A DNA stretch of 64,000 nt from Prochilodus magdalenae. Lineage: Eukaryota; Chordata; Actinopteri; Characiformes; Prochilodontidae. Below are positions 41,834-52,173 of the stretch, piece after piece. Numbering within the stretch: position 1 is the first letter of the stretch; the number at the start of each line of letters is the position of its first letter. The stretch spans positions 124,001-188,000 of the forward strand of contig JAMWET010003602.1 in assembly GCA_024036415.1 (NCBI GenBank), read 5' to 3'. A program made the translations under genes and the position numbers. A model generated the notes under the pieces. The model did not search any database and had not been told where the DNA came from. It saw only the letters and a program-made list of their open reading frames with translations.

Positions 41834-44800
41834 AACAGAAAGCTCTAGTGCAGAGACTGTAAAAGCAGAGTTTAATAAACATTACAAATCTTTATTTGAC
41901 CAATAGGACCTAAAATGTAATATCCTTGTGCAGGGTTTTAATAACTGAACAGAGGGCCTGGTAAAAACACTCACTTGGCCATAATACGCCTCACGTTGCT
42001 GGCAAACAGTGCCGGGTCCCTCTTTTCTGCTTCTGAGGGAGTGTATGTGGGGAGATACTGAGTAGACAAAAAAAAAAATCGTACGCCAAAATTAGTTTAC
42101 CAGAGTTCTTTAAAGCAACATCATATAAACACTTCAGGTTCCCTTAAGAACCATGTCCATTTAAATAAATACACAACTAACTAACTAACTAACTAACTAA
42201 CTCACTAAGCCAAAAACGTTTAAGAAATATCCAATTATAATAGTGCAGGGACGGCATGATAAGTTAGGGGTTTTAGGAAATTCTAACATAATTATCAACA
42301 AGACACGGCGTCACTTCTCACCTCTATTTCTATAGAGTTATGCAGCTGACACAGTGTAAGCCATAAAATCTTAAATCTGAAAGAGAGAAACACAAACAAC
42401 AAGTCCATTACATTCACAATAATATAACCAGAACTAAAATCATAAACCACAGTGTACATATGGATACAAGAGGGGGAAAAAAGAAGGAAGAAGAAAAGGA
42501 ATGAAGAAAGAAAAAGCTGAAGCTGAAAAAATAGCAAAAAGCAAAAGGAGAAAGATGAAAGGAGGAAGGATTAGGAGGAAAGAAGCAGAAGAAGAAAAAG
42601 AAAACGAAAATGAAAAAGAAAACAAAGAAGAAGAAGGTAAATAAAGAAATAACAAATAAAAGCAGAAGAAAAGAGATACGGGAAGAGAAGAAAGGAAAAG
42701 ATAAAAGAAAAAACAGACGACTCACGCTCCAGGTCCCTGCCATGTCCAGGAAATTGTGTCCTACCAGCAGAAGGCAAAACATGAACTTCAAGCACACAGA
42801 AGAACATCAGACAGGAGTAGTGCACAAAAGCAACGCCTGAACACACACTCTGTTACAGGCACACAGAGCCACCACAACTTCATAGCTCAGCATCTGATAT
42901 ACCACTGACCTACCAGAGATGCTGTTATTAGGTTTTTGCCATGGGCGATTAGGTTTGTTTTATTGTGGAAGGGATACATGCAAAGTACTGTGAGGCAAAA
43001 TACCTCCCAATGAAAAACTTAATAGTTCCTGATTGGCCAATGTATTACTAGCATACTGTACCAAAAGTTTCAGCCATGGCAGCTCATAGCAGGTTCTCTT
43101 TATGTTCATCTTAATGCTTTACTATAAAACAAAAGTGAAGACTATCAAACAACGAAACAGCTTTCTTGACCTGCAGTGGAGGCTGACATATAACATGGTC
43201 TATTTCTAATCAGTTTTGGAGCAGATCTATTGGTCTGTCCATCAAGAATCTTCACTAAACTGAAAGGGGAACTAGAGCTTTTACACTGTGCAGAAAAATA
43301 GATCAACGTTTTTACAAACAAATAAATTTATATATTAGAGGTGGAGAAATATAATACTGTGCTACATCAAGAGTATATGCGGTATATCAGGATATGCATT
43401 GTCTAGAAGTGACTTTTGACTAGAAGTGCATATAAACTCTGAGGAGTAGGAGTAGGTTCACGGGTGGGTTTGGATGTATAGAAAATGGCTGTATTTGTGT
43501 TGTAGATATGGACCATCACCCCCACTGAAAAGAAAACATGAAGTCAGAAAGTTCCTCTACAAATGAACCATTTCACATCAAGGGGCTCTGAATGCCTCAA
43601 TAACTGGATTATCCTTAAGGTTGGAAAAATCATAGTTTCACTTTAAGAATGAGCCATGATTCTCGAGACACATGAGAACTACATCAAAAGTAAAGAACGA
43701 GTTCAACATCATTTAGGCTTCTGTACAGCTCTTGTGTCACTGACAAAAGGGTAAGTCTCTGAAAGGCTTCTATTCTTACCAATTGGTTAGGATAGCGCAG
43801 GACTACTGGCTGGACTGGAACGCCTGGAATAAATGCACCTAAAATAAAAGGAGGAACAAAATACAATGACTGTCCAAACAATATTATCCCTCATCCTTTA
43901 AATGCTTTAGCACAACAAGCACAATATCACATGCTTACGGTATTCCTTCTAAGGATGCAGAATAATTGATTATCAATAATGTTAGGTTGGGTCAATAAAT
44001 CAGGTCAATTTTAGGTAGGTAATCCCTTAAACCAGATCTCAGGATCAGGCAGGCATTTAGATATGACCATCTTCTGGAGACCAATATTTTTATTATATAT
44101 TTTTTGTACACCAGTAGAGCAGAATGTAGAATCTGGCGCACCGCATATAACTGGGTTCGATTCCCCAGTCGGGCAACCAGGGTCCCGTTTCTGGTGGCAG
44201 TCATCAGCTGGAGGTTAGGGAACCAGCCCTGTGATCGGAGGGTCCCTGGTTCAATACCCCGATCCAACAGTAATGACTGAAGTACCCTTGAGCAGGGCAC
44301 CTAACCCCCAGCTGCTCCCTGGGTGCTGTGAATAGGCCTACTGACAGCTCCGGGCAGGTGTGCACACTGCCCCCTAGTTTGTGTGTGTTTCACTTCATGG
44401 ATGGATTAAATGCAGTGGATTATTAATCTGCCATAGGCCCCAGCACCCTCCATGATCCAGGAGTATAAGCGGGGATGGATGAATAAATTAATAGATTTAA
44501 GGAACAGGGCAGGGGAGGTTACTTTAAAAACATATTCCAGTACAGATTACTGATTATCTGTTATCAGTGTAATTGTAACCTAATCCAAAGAAGTGCTATA
44601 TAAGTAACTCTGTCTGGTTACTTCCATTACGTTTGGATCACTTGTTTTTTCAGTTGCATTCTTAAATAAAGACTTTAGAAAATAGACTATTTAAGAAATA
44701 TAGGGTACACAAGTTGGCATATATAGGCATATCTATCTAAAAAAAAATCTTGTGTTATAGCACAGTTTAAAAATTCTAGTTCCTCCTGTTATATCAGCCT

Positions 44801-47800
44801 CCACTACACGTTAAGAAAGCTGTGCCACACATACATACAGTGAGGAAATAAGTATTTGAACACCCTGCGACTTTGCAAGTTCTCCCACTTAGAAATCATG
44901 GAGGGGTCTGAAATTTTCATCTTAGGTGCATGTCCACTGTGAGAGACATAATCTAAAAAAATCACAGTGTATGATTTTTTAATAATTTATTTGTGTGTTA
45001 CTGCTGCTAATAAGTATTTGAACACCTGTGAAAATCAGTGTTCATATTTGGTACAGTAGCCTTTGTTTGCAATTACAAAAGTCAAACATTTCCCGTAGTT
45101 TTTCACCAGGTCTGCACACACTGCAGCAGGGATTTTGGCCCATTCCTCCACACAGATCTTCTCCAGATCAGCTGGGTTTCTGGGCTGTCGCTGAGAAACA
45201 GAGTTTGAGCTCCCTCCATTTTTTAAATAAATGATTAAAAAATCATACACAGTGATTTCCGAAATTTCAGAACCCTCCATGATTTCTAAGGGGGAGAACT
45301 TGCAAAGTCGCAGGGTGTTCAAATACTTATTTCCCTCACTGTACATACATAATATAATACACACACATGCGATATAAATATTTATAACGCTGAATTAAAG
45401 AGAGACCTTAAAACGTGAACATGTGAGCACTGAGCCCGACTGTCTAATAGAAGCTGGAATTGAGTTTCACAGTTTTAAAGCATAGTAACTGAAACATAGT
45501 ACATGGAGTCTCTCCATGTTTCCTGTATTTTATAGATGGTTTTTGCAGACGTCCAGCATCTGTGGATCAAAGATTACGATCCTCCTGTAAAGTTCCATTT
45601 TGGAGGCATTTAAGATAGACTGTATAAGTTCCATGAGTGCTACTTTATAGTTTGATGTCGTCATTTTCTTCTACAGTAAAGCATTAAGATAACCATAATG
45701 AGAAGCTTCTATGAGTAGCTGTGTCTAAACTGTTGATTGATTCTGTGTTTCCACCAGTGACCGTTCTCCTCATTTAGAACATCTCTGAATGCACCGTGTT
45801 CATCTGCCCAGCAAACATGGGGAATTACGTAGCATAACTATTTTACTGCTTGTATGAACAACTTTGAGACTCGTCAGATACCAACATCGGGCTTTCATCC
45901 CAGCGCTAGTTTCCTCGTTTTACCTGAGGCCAATTATGGGAGCGGCACAGAAACAATGACCGGCCCCATCTGCCCCATTTCACAGTAACATGACTCTGCA
46001 CGTGGGTGGGCGTGTGCGCAGGTGCGCGCCTCTTCAGGAGTGCATGCATGTCTACCTCTGTGCACTTACTAGAAGTGCATTTTAGTGCAGCTCATCAAAA
46101 TGCTTTCAGTTTGGATTATGAAGTGCCAAAGTACACACAGTAACTACACATTACCAGTACATGCAATATTAAATCCTATACAGGTAAAGCTTTAAAAGCG
46201 ACTTTGGAAAAAAGAAAAAAAAAGAAACGGATAAACTGAGAAAACAATAGCAAGAAATACAGTGCACCATGACAATGCTGTTAAATGCTGCATGTGTATC
46301 TGTGGGGTAAATATTCACATAAGGGTTTTACCAGCTTCTTTCTCCATCATACTACATCAAATGGGAAACATTTTGCAGCAAAACAGAAGATCTAAATGTC
46401 ACAAATTACACATTACAGTAATAGTACTAATCAGGACATTAATGTGGACGTGGGAGGTATAAAGCACAGTCAGAGCGTTCCCTAGGACAGCTCTCTGGAA
46501 TGGGCCTTGTTGTGAAAATGTGTCTGGCTATAGACCATCCACCACTGATATGTACTGGCACAGTGAAACCACCAGAACAAAAGGATATGGATAACAAAGT
46601 CCGACAGGCAGACGGGGGAAAACAAATGAGGGATAAGGGAATAGAAAGAAGGGGATTAGGAGAATGGAGCAAGCACAATGAGCTATGGGTGGGAGTGGAT
46701 CAGCGCAAAATAACACGACTGGACAGTGCACACAGGAAGAGGAAGCCAAACACTGAATCTCTCTGCTCTGTGAACTGTAATGGTCCACAGGAGACGAAGA
46801 GAGAAACAGAAGTGCATGCACACTCTTTCATATACGGTACTCTGAAAAAGCCTTAGGTCAAATAAGAAAGCTACATGTAATGCTACTTATTATGGCAGTA
46901 AGTATTTTAATGATTACTGAATACAAACCAATAGCCAAATCAACTATACAGTGTGATTCCATGTGTTTGTTAGATCAACCATGTCCAAAGTTGTCCCCAA
47001 GGAGGTCCTATCATCTAATACATAGTTGATCTAATCAAACGCTCATTAAATTAAATCAGGTGCTGCTTTACCCTTATAATATCTCTTTGCTATATTTAAT
47101 CAGTACTGACTGACCATACAAAGTCAATCTGTTGCACATGCTTTCCATTCTGACTCATGCTGTTGTGATAATAGCATCCTTTGCAAGTAAAGTTTTTTTT
47201 CAGAGAAGAGATCAAAAGCAATCGGCACATTTGGAAGAGCTAGAGAGGGGTCCCATTGTAGGGCTCCAGGAAGCATGATGGTCTTATCAACGTATTGCAA
47301 GCCGTACTGGTTGTGGGGATCCTACCATAGCATACTGCTGGAGGCAGTGGAGAGAGAACAAGGTAGTGGGAGACACACACAAACCGCAATTGACATACCA
47401 TACACAACAGATTGTCCATGCATGGACTGACTCAATGGCCATGATTGTGGACATTCAAGCAGTGATGCCCTCCATGGGTCATCCTGTTACTGCCAGCACC
47501 ACTTGTAGACAGCTACATGAATATTCCAGCTACATGGGATGGGTTATTGCAAGACACCATTAGGAACCTCTACAACTCCTTGCTGAGAAGTCTGGCATGT
47601 TCCGTTAGTATGTGTAGCTCAATAAACTTTACAAGTCTAGTCTAAATTGATCATAATTTTTGCTCTTGGTAACCTTTCCATCCTCCTTTCCAATAGCACT
47701 GCAAATCCCACACCTCCTTCTGGGTGCAATGTATGGGAAGTGTTTGAACACTCTGGTAGAATTAGATGTTTTGTTTTTAACACATTCGCTACACTGAACA

Positions 47801-50800
47801 AACTCTAATAAAGCATTTCCTGAAGATTTTGCTATAGAATTACAATTTAGTGGCAGGAAAAAATAACATCAAATATAAAAGGTGGCATAAGGTTTTCAAA
47901 GGCAACATGCATAGAGGACATACCTGGCTTGAATGCAATGAGGCAGGATCGGTTGGTGCACGTCCCCTCTGGAAATATCATTATCTAAAACAAAAACAAC
48001 CTAGCAGTGAGAATATGTTTATGGCAGGAAATGATGCAGCACAATAAACCTATTTTACAATATATACGCAATGGCCACTTTATTGAAAACCCCACCCTTG
48101 TAGCTCCACCTTGTGCACCTGGTGTACGGCTGTGTTAGCCATCTTCTAGGCCATGACCACAGAGCTGCTCGGGGCTGAATATTTGTGGGTGGGGGTCTGT
48201 TCTCAATCTTGCAGTGATATTGATATGTGTCTATGATCGTTGATATGTCTGATACACTCATACTAGCATCACACACACAAACAGTCAAAAAGTACAAGGT
48301 GGGTGTTTTTTAGAATGTGGCCAGAGAGCGGAAAGACAAGGTAGGCATTTCTAACATAGTGCCTGGTGAGTGAAGGAGCAAGGTAGGGGTTTCTGATAAA
48401 GTGGCCAGTGAGTGATAGAACAGAGTAGAAGAACACAGAAAGTGACTAGTGTTAGTTGTACTGTGTTGAGGTTTTATTCTAAGCCATATTGGGTCATTTC
48501 TCAGTCTATTCATTTCATAATGTTAACACGTTTCAAAAGAGCAGTTTGATATCACGGTGAAGACAAGACATATAATATTCACTTTTTATTTGTTCAGGTT
48601 CTTCTTCAGGTTCTTCTTGCGTGTCAAAACTTGTCTGATAGTTTTCTAAAGTACACCATGTGTAGAAGTTACCTGAGGCCACTCTCCAGCAGAGAAAGCC
48701 CTGCGTTTGATCTCCTCCACCGTCTTCCTGCGAGAGTCCTGATCTGAGCGGGACACAAACACCGGCCGGATAAACTTTATCAGCGCTGTAAGACAGGAGC
48801 AGAGAGAGAGAGAGAAACGAAAGAGAACAGTTTGACTTTGCAATATCTTCAGAAATACTCCCCATAGTCAGAGATAAGCCAATGCAAGCAAAACTCAGTC
48901 TAACACCACAAGACGATAAAACTCAGCATCTGTACTGAGACTGTTCAAAATGACTTCATTCGAGTCTCTGTGTCTCTGTCACAAACAGACAAACAAACAG
49001 CTTTTCAAAGACGTTCCCACAAAGCAGCTTTACCGAGAATCCGGGACCAAGCCACCAATGAATGGCAAGGAGCATGATTAAGAAAGGAGGAGGAACGAAG
49101 ACCTCCAACATAAAGTGATTAGAAATTATAATTATGTGCCATATTGAATAGACAATCATTTATTTATTTTTTTTAAATTAATTAATAAATGTGGCCAGAG
49201 AGTAAAAAATACAAAGCAGGGTTTCTAATAAAGTGGCCAGTAAGCAAATGGACATGTTAGGTGTTTCTAATAAAGTGGTCAGTACACACAAGAACATGGT
49301 AGGGTTTTGTAATAAAGTGGCCACAGAATGAAAATACAAGGCAGGGGTTTCTAATAAACTGGTCAGTGAGCAGAAGAACAAACCAGTGACAACTGTAAGG
49401 AGTTCATCACCCTCTCTGAGGTGTTAAAACCACCCAAAATGCCCTGCAGCATCACCATCACAAACCCTTGCACATCTGTAAAAGCATTAATGCTGATCAG
49501 CAATATAGGGGGAATTTTGTTCATGCAAATTACATATTTAAACTAAAATCTGACCCGCAGTTGCGCCTTAAGCCTTCCACAAAAGGCTAACACAAGAAAT
49601 ATGAATAACTAAATAACTTTTTTACTCACCTACAATTAACATTAAACATACATACACTGACGCATATTTACTTGTGTGGTTAAACCTGTAGAAAATGGGT
49701 CTGATTTAGTAACACTTATATTATTCGTGTAAAGTTTTTGTTTGGAAATGGGTAAGATCTTGAAGAAACTGAGACTGGATATTTTTCATTGCTCAAGTGA
49801 TGCTAGCCAGGCACAACCAAGCTAACTCCCTCATCCACTGCTGTACTATTTCATCCACCACTGTAGACCAGATACTGTCTTGGTAGTGGGCTACAGTTTT
49901 GGTTTGTTTCCATATACCACAAGATGATTTATCTGCTTCCTAAACCTCATTATGGCCTGCTTTCTGGGCCTCGACACTTCAGGTCCAAATGTCACATCTA
50001 GAACCAACTTCTGCATTCAGTTACTCATGATCCCCTGCAAGAGAAGCTATGTGTAAACACAGCTATAATCAACTGTTACCTCATAGTCAGTGTTGTCATT
50101 TTCAATTCTGTGTGTAGAGAACAACCAACAGTAACGTGAAAAATATCTGTAGCTCAACTAACAATGCTTTTTGTTTCTGCCTATTGAAAACACCCATCTC
50201 TCTGTCACCTTTCAAATAAAGGACAAAGAGAGAAACTCACTGCCCCAGACAGGAACATCCCTGCTCTCTGCCTTCATCACTATAGAGGCCATGGTCATCG
50301 TCACAGGAATTGCATCAAAGTATGAAGAGTGTGGCGCAAGCGTTAGGATGGGCGCTTCGCTAGGCAGAGCTGGCCTGCCCTTCACCCGCACCCAATGGAA
50401 ACCTCCGGAAAACCACATAGTCCTCATGATGGCCTTTAGGGCCAAGTCCACCAGCCTAGAGTGAGCAGAGAGGAGAATAACATTGAACGACACTGAATGA
50501 ATATATGCATTCTCTGCCCACAAACACACTGTTTGGAATGTTGGACAAGCTTTATACAATTCCATTCCAAATTCCAAAATCTATTTTAATAAAGCTAACT
50601 AAAGCTGTTTTGTGGCCTTTGTTTTCAGTTTAGGAACACAGAGTTTTTGTGATTTGAAGCCTAGAGTAACTAGACACTAGAAGACCCCACCATCTGGCTC
50701 GCATCTGCCACACGTTGGTATATCATACAACTAGGACTTTACATTTGAAAACAGATTAAGAATTTTATTTTATCGAAACTTAGCACATGCTATGAAGCAA

Positions 50801-52173
50801 TGCTAGCCTGACTATTAGAATAGCTTTTAACAGGTTCGGAAGTTCTTTTGCAGCTGGAGCCAAAAAAAATTTTGTTTTTCAGTACCAACCGTGACAACAT
50901 CCGTGGGCATGTGAGCTGCTGGGGAAAGAAAAGGCAACAATAGCAACACTGAAGAAACTGCTTAATTTAAATGGTCTGCTGGGGATCCTCTAAACATCTG
51001 GAATAACCGCGCAAACGCTCACTAGTAATCTATATGCTCCGCCATATTGTTACTACTGTTTACTATCACTGTGAAATTCCCCTTTGTTGACGCTGCTGAC
51101 ATATCCTTTGATAATCTTTGGTTTCAGTAAAAACTGGTGCAAGTGCAGACTGGTTCCCTGCATGGGAATCAGGGCTCTTTTGAAAGAGAAAGCTAATAGC
51201 AATCAAGCTGGCATCCATTTACAGAGAAAGATAACCAATCAGCTTGCTGTTTACGCCATGAGCAGGAAAAGTTGATCTGATGTGGCACTAGAGGGAAAAG
51301 CCCCCTCCTTGTGGAGAGCTGCCTGAGCATAGATGCTAGAAGCTAGTTTGCTAGCTAGTAGGTCAAATGCTACAAACAATTTATGAGGTTTTAGTCAAAC
51401 TTTATTAGTGACCTGAAACAGCAATTTGCCCCAGTTCTGAGTACTTTGGTCTCTTCCCATTCAAAAAGACAGGACTCTGGTCTTGTATGGCAGTGAATAG
51501 CTGCCCAGTGGATTGCAACGATGGCTGCCAAGTGAACAGACTTTCCTGTAACAACTGTGTGGCTTTGACAGGAAATGGAATCGCCCACAGCCTCGTTAGA
51601 AAGTGTATAACTGTAGATAAACACTACAGAAGTTCAGAGTGTTGTTCATTTTAAATTATATTCATTTTGCATGAATGTGAGAGTTCATGCTAATGTCACT
51701 TAGTTTCGATTATTTACAACATAGTTGAGCTACATCTAAATTCTGACTTTAATTTATTAGGTTGAATTTAAGATTTTTGACAACATGGTATAAAGCTTTG
51801 TCCAACACTTCAACAGCTGTTTTGTAATTGGCATCTTTGGGCAGAAGATACTATATTCTATACTATATAAATACTATATACTACTGTATATAAACTCAAC
51901 TACATGGTTTGTGTAGTTTGTCCAGCACTTTTGCCAACTATTCACAACTAAGTCTGCTGATGTAAATTAGGTTTTGTGGCCAATCTCTTACTTTAACATT
52001 TCCTAAATCTAAGGTTTTGGTTGTTCCACTTACCACCTCCACCAAGACAGTGGCTCTACCGCATCCTCTGAGCGGCCCATGGTGGCCACGAAGGCGAATG
52101 GCCATGCCAGCAACATCATAAAGGCAGCAAAAAGCAACCTCACCGGAAAAAGGGTCACCGTCATCACTGCAAT
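35961..52173 (-). CDS. lpcat1: Lysophosphatidylcholine acyltransferase 1, exons 2-14 (5' end outside window)
   Basis: LPCAT1 re-acylates lysophosphatidylcholine and lyso-PAF with acyl-CoA at the ER and on lipid droplets; in lung it makes surfactant lipid. Thirteen exons with consensus splice sites join in one frame to 485 residues, matching human residues ~50-534. In order: hydrophobic anchor at residues 1-32 of this piece; acyltransferase motif HSSYFD (H89, D94); [20 protein letters not shown]; the binding motif [25 protein letters not shown]; then EF-hand-like segments and a tail ending KKQD, where human has KKLD. The Asp-rich and KAIMRTMWF segments match LPCAT1, not LPCAT2. The first EF-hand loop is two residues shorter than human, so calcium binding there is doubtful. 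Exon 1 is absent upstream to 64000, so the start codon is not in the window. Confidence 0.97.
36143..37369 (-). other. lpcat1: lpcat1 intron 13
   Basis: 1.2 kb with no transposon. It holds an (AAT)n tract at 37167-37194 and, near 36258-36310, a CCCCGCCTCC GC-box followed by CGATTGGTCA, a CCAAT-box complement. That promoter-like wording is unusual for a terminal intron. Confidence 0.7.
37370..37511 (-). CDS. lpcat1: lpcat1 exon 13 (second EF-hand-like segment)
   Basis: Encodes [18 protein letters not shown] and [20 protein letters not shown]. The acidic loop has the spacing of an EF-hand but lacks residues at some ligand positions, as in other LPCAT1 proteins. Acceptor TGTCCAG, donor GTATGT, phase 1 exit. 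Confidence 0.95.
37512..38564 (-). other. lpcat1: lpcat1 intron 12, with dispersed repeats
   Basis: 37570-37820 is the reverse-complement relative of the 10.84-11.16 kb repeat. 37970-38270 matches 31.43-31.60 kb in inverted orientation. A (TG)13 tract is at 38488-38514. Confidence 0.6.
38565..38657 (-). CDS. lpcat1: lpcat1 exon 12 (first EF-hand junction)
   Basis: 31 codons, phase 0 on both sides: [17 protein letters not shown] through DTIQLAFR. Acceptor TTTTCTCCAG, donor GTAAGG. The segment is highly similar to human LPCAT1 ([16 protein letters not shown]). Confidence 0.95.
38658..40038 (-). other. lpcat1: lpcat1 intron 11, with microsatellites and a fish interspersed repeat
   Basis: 39391-39434 is (ATT)n. 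About 39560-39985 includes TCTCAAGGTTTCTTCCTC and AGCTGCTTTGAGA with TCTATATAAATAAA, the hallmark 3' part of an abundant teleost interspersed repeat on the plus strand. A (GACA)n tract at 39990-40024 ends 14 bases from the exon 11 donor. The 119-codon frame at 38843-39202 has no recognisable features. Confidence 0.65.
40039..40192 (-). CDS. lpcat1: lpcat1 exon 11
   Basis: Encodes [12 protein letters not shown] through [20 protein letters not shown] and DIFALFEE, corresponding to the human helix before EF-hand 1. Acceptor CTTGTAG; the phase-consistent donor is GAG/GTACAG, with a stronger-looking but frame-breaking GTAAGC five bases further on. Confidence 0.93.
40193..41371 (-). other. lpcat1: lpcat1 intron 10
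   Basis: An (AAAAT)n tract lies at 40512-40551. About 41090-41270 is a dispersed repeat also present at 55.33-55.57 kb (shared GACATGCCTTCCATTTTATT and TTTAACAAGG with CATGTGACATC). The rest is unremarkable. Confidence 0.6.
41372..41497 (-). CDS. lpcat1: lpcat1 exon 10
   Basis: Encodes [20 protein letters not shown] and [16 protein letters not shown], aligned with human DYTFEDCQLALAEG and TCLLEFARLVRGLG. Acceptor ATATTTAG, donor GTGAGT, entry phase 2 and exit phase 2. Confidence 0.95.
41740..41834. repeat. (ATT)17(ACT)15 compound microsatellite in lpcat1 intron 9
   Basis: Two trinucleotide tracts of different motif abut without spacer. In the plus frame this gives a run of tyrosines, a repeat artefact. 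Intron 9 (41498-41974) contains nothing else of note. Confidence 0.9.
41975..42057 (-). CDS. lpcat1: lpcat1 exon 9
   Basis: Encodes [18 protein letters not shown] and ASNVRRIMA, matching human FLPVYSPSEEEKRNPALYASNVRRVMA. Acceptor CTACTCAG, donor GTGAGT. Intron 8 (42058-42321) carries an (AACT)n tract at 42175-42204. Confidence 0.95.
42322..42376 (-). CDS. lpcat1: lpcat1 exon 8 (55 nt)
   Basis: Encodes [18 protein letters not shown] after a split Ala codon. Acceptor TTTCAG, donor GTGAGA. Confidence 0.95.
42377..42725 (-). other. lpcat1: lpcat1 intron 7: ~255-nt transcript pyrimidine tract
   Basis: Plus strand 42466-42720 is almost entirely purines (GAA, GGAA, AAAG), so the lpcat1 pre-mRNA carries a long U/C-rich tract that starts directly after the exon 7 donor. 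Overlapping frames on both strands here (127 codons minus, 76 codons plus) come from this biased composition and are not genes. Confidence 0.85.
42726..42760 (-). CDS. lpcat1: lpcat1 exon 7 (35-nt microexon)
   Basis: Encodes [11 protein letters not shown] plus two bases of an Ala codon, matching human [12 protein letters not shown] exactly in register. Acceptor GCTGGTAG, donor GTGAGT. Skipping it would shift the frame, so it must be included for a full-length enzyme. Confidence 0.94.
42761..43779 (-). other. lpcat1: lpcat1 intron 6
   Basis: About 1 kb of unremarkable AT-rich sequence; no repeat family or second transcript recognised. Confidence 0.6.
43780..43838 (-). CDS. lpcat1: lpcat1 exon 6 (59 nt)
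   Basis: Encodes [19 protein letters not shown], the conserved glycerolipid acyltransferase segment containing PGVPVQPV. Acceptor ATTTTAG, donor GTAAGA. Confidence 0.96.
44095..44430 (+). repeat. tRNA-related SINE-like repeat in lpcat1 intron 5
   Basis: Contains a polymerase III B-box match, GGTTCGATTCC, near 44154, a second variant GGTTCAATACC near 44249, then GCACCTAACCCCCAGCTGCT and GCTCCGGGCAGGTGTGCACA shared with 32.78-32.98 kb. The ORF 43992-44300 on the minus strand is an artefact of the element. Confidence 0.65.
44838..45341 (-). mobile_element. 504-bp Tc1-type element with intact ends and TA duplication
   Basis: The left end CAGTGAGGAAATAAGTATTT and the right end are inverted copies of more than 35 bases (GCAGGGTGTTCAAATACTTA in the right copy). 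TA flanks both (44836-44837 and 45342-45343). The minus strand 45035-45230 encodes [20 protein letters not shown] and ANKGYCTKY, which correspond to the C-terminus of a Tc1-type transposase. The front two thirds of the gene are deleted, making a non-autonomous element. It lies in lpcat1 intron 5. Confidence 0.88.
45364..47200 (-). other. lpcat1: lpcat1 intron 5, central part
   Basis: No gene recognised. 45900-46060 is relatively CpG-rich (GCGGCACAG, GTGTGCGCAGGTGCGCGCC) and 46440-46850 is complex with overlapping frames of 79-118 codons on both strands, none protein-like. The two stretches may be weak regulatory candidates. Confidence 0.4.
47205..47745 (+). mobile_element. Tc1-like 'family A' copy 6
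   Basis: Shares GGGCTCCAGGAAGC, GCATACTGCTGGAGGCAGTG and the GGATGGGTTATTGCAAGACA segment with 25.6-26.1 kb, in the same orientation, and ends CTCCTTCTGGGTGCAATGTA. A large internal part, including the catalytic-Asp region, is missing. Confidence 0.7.
47924..47984 (-). CDS. lpcat1: lpcat1 exon 5 (61 nt, EGTCTNR motif)
   Basis: Encodes [27 protein letters not shown] is the acyltransferase motif that contacts the glycerophosphate or acyl acceptor in the PlsC family. Acceptor GTTTTAG, donor GTATGT, exit phase 1. Confidence 0.97.
48052..48440. repeat. Fish DNA-element copy with internal 'AAAGTGGCCAGTGAG' repeats, lpcat1 intron 4
   Basis: Begins ATACGCAATGGCCACTTTAT and ends with tandem pieces of TTTCTGATAAAGTGGCCAGT. 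The same tandem unit forms the array at 49185-49385. The wording is that of an abundant teleost non-autonomous DNA transposon; the superfamily is not determined here. Confidence 0.6.
48673..48785 (-). CDS. lpcat1: lpcat1 exon 4
   Basis: Encodes [20 protein letters not shown] and [17 protein letters not shown], nearly identical to human ([20 protein letters not shown]). Acceptor TGTCTTACAG, donor GTAACT. Confidence 0.97.
48786..50240 (-). other. lpcat1: lpcat1 intron 3
   Basis: Contains a ~40-45-bp minisatellite at 49185-49385 (four or five copies of GGTTTCTAATAAAGTGGCCA with variable spacer). Elsewhere AT-rich and unremarkable. Confidence 0.65.
50241..50455 (-). CDS. lpcat1: lpcat1 exon 3 (catalytic HX4D motif)
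   Basis: Encodes [36 protein letters not shown] and [24 protein letters not shown] carries the His-Asp pair of the acyltransferase active site. Acceptor CACTCTAG, donor GTGAGT. Both split codons agree with exons 2 and 4. Confidence 0.98.
50456..52033 (-). other. lpcat1: lpcat1 intron 2
   Basis: 1.6 kb without recognisable transposon. A CTAGC-rich patch lies at 51332-51362. Frames of 63-77 codons here are not protein-like. Confidence 0.6.
52034..52173 (-). CDS. lpcat1: lpcat1 exon 2 (membrane anchor), most 5' exon in window
   Basis: Encodes [34 protein letters not shown] and a short acidic linker ending WWR. The hydrophobic stretch anchors the enzyme in the ER membrane. Acceptor TTTCTCGTGCAG proves that an earlier exon exists. 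Donor GTAAGT. Confidence 0.96.

Noticed and set aside
41663..41848. Poly-tyrosine 61-codon frame
   Set aside because: Translation of the (ATT)n(ACT)n compound microsatellite.
42414..42797. 127-codon Phe/Leu/Ser-rich minus-strand frame, and a Lys/Glu-rich plus-strand frame at 42610-42840
   Set aside because: Both arise from the pyrimidine/purine asymmetric tract in lpcat1 intron 7. The real coding part is the 35-nt exon 7 in another reading frame.
44095..44200. Possible tRNA gene around the GGTTCGATTCC box
   Set aside because: Part of a SINE-like repeat with a second diverged B-box 95 bases on; no cloverleaf.
46500..46856. 118-codon plus frame in lpcat1 intron 5
   Set aside because: No family resemblance, overlapped by comparable minus-strand frames, and no splice context; treated as chance.
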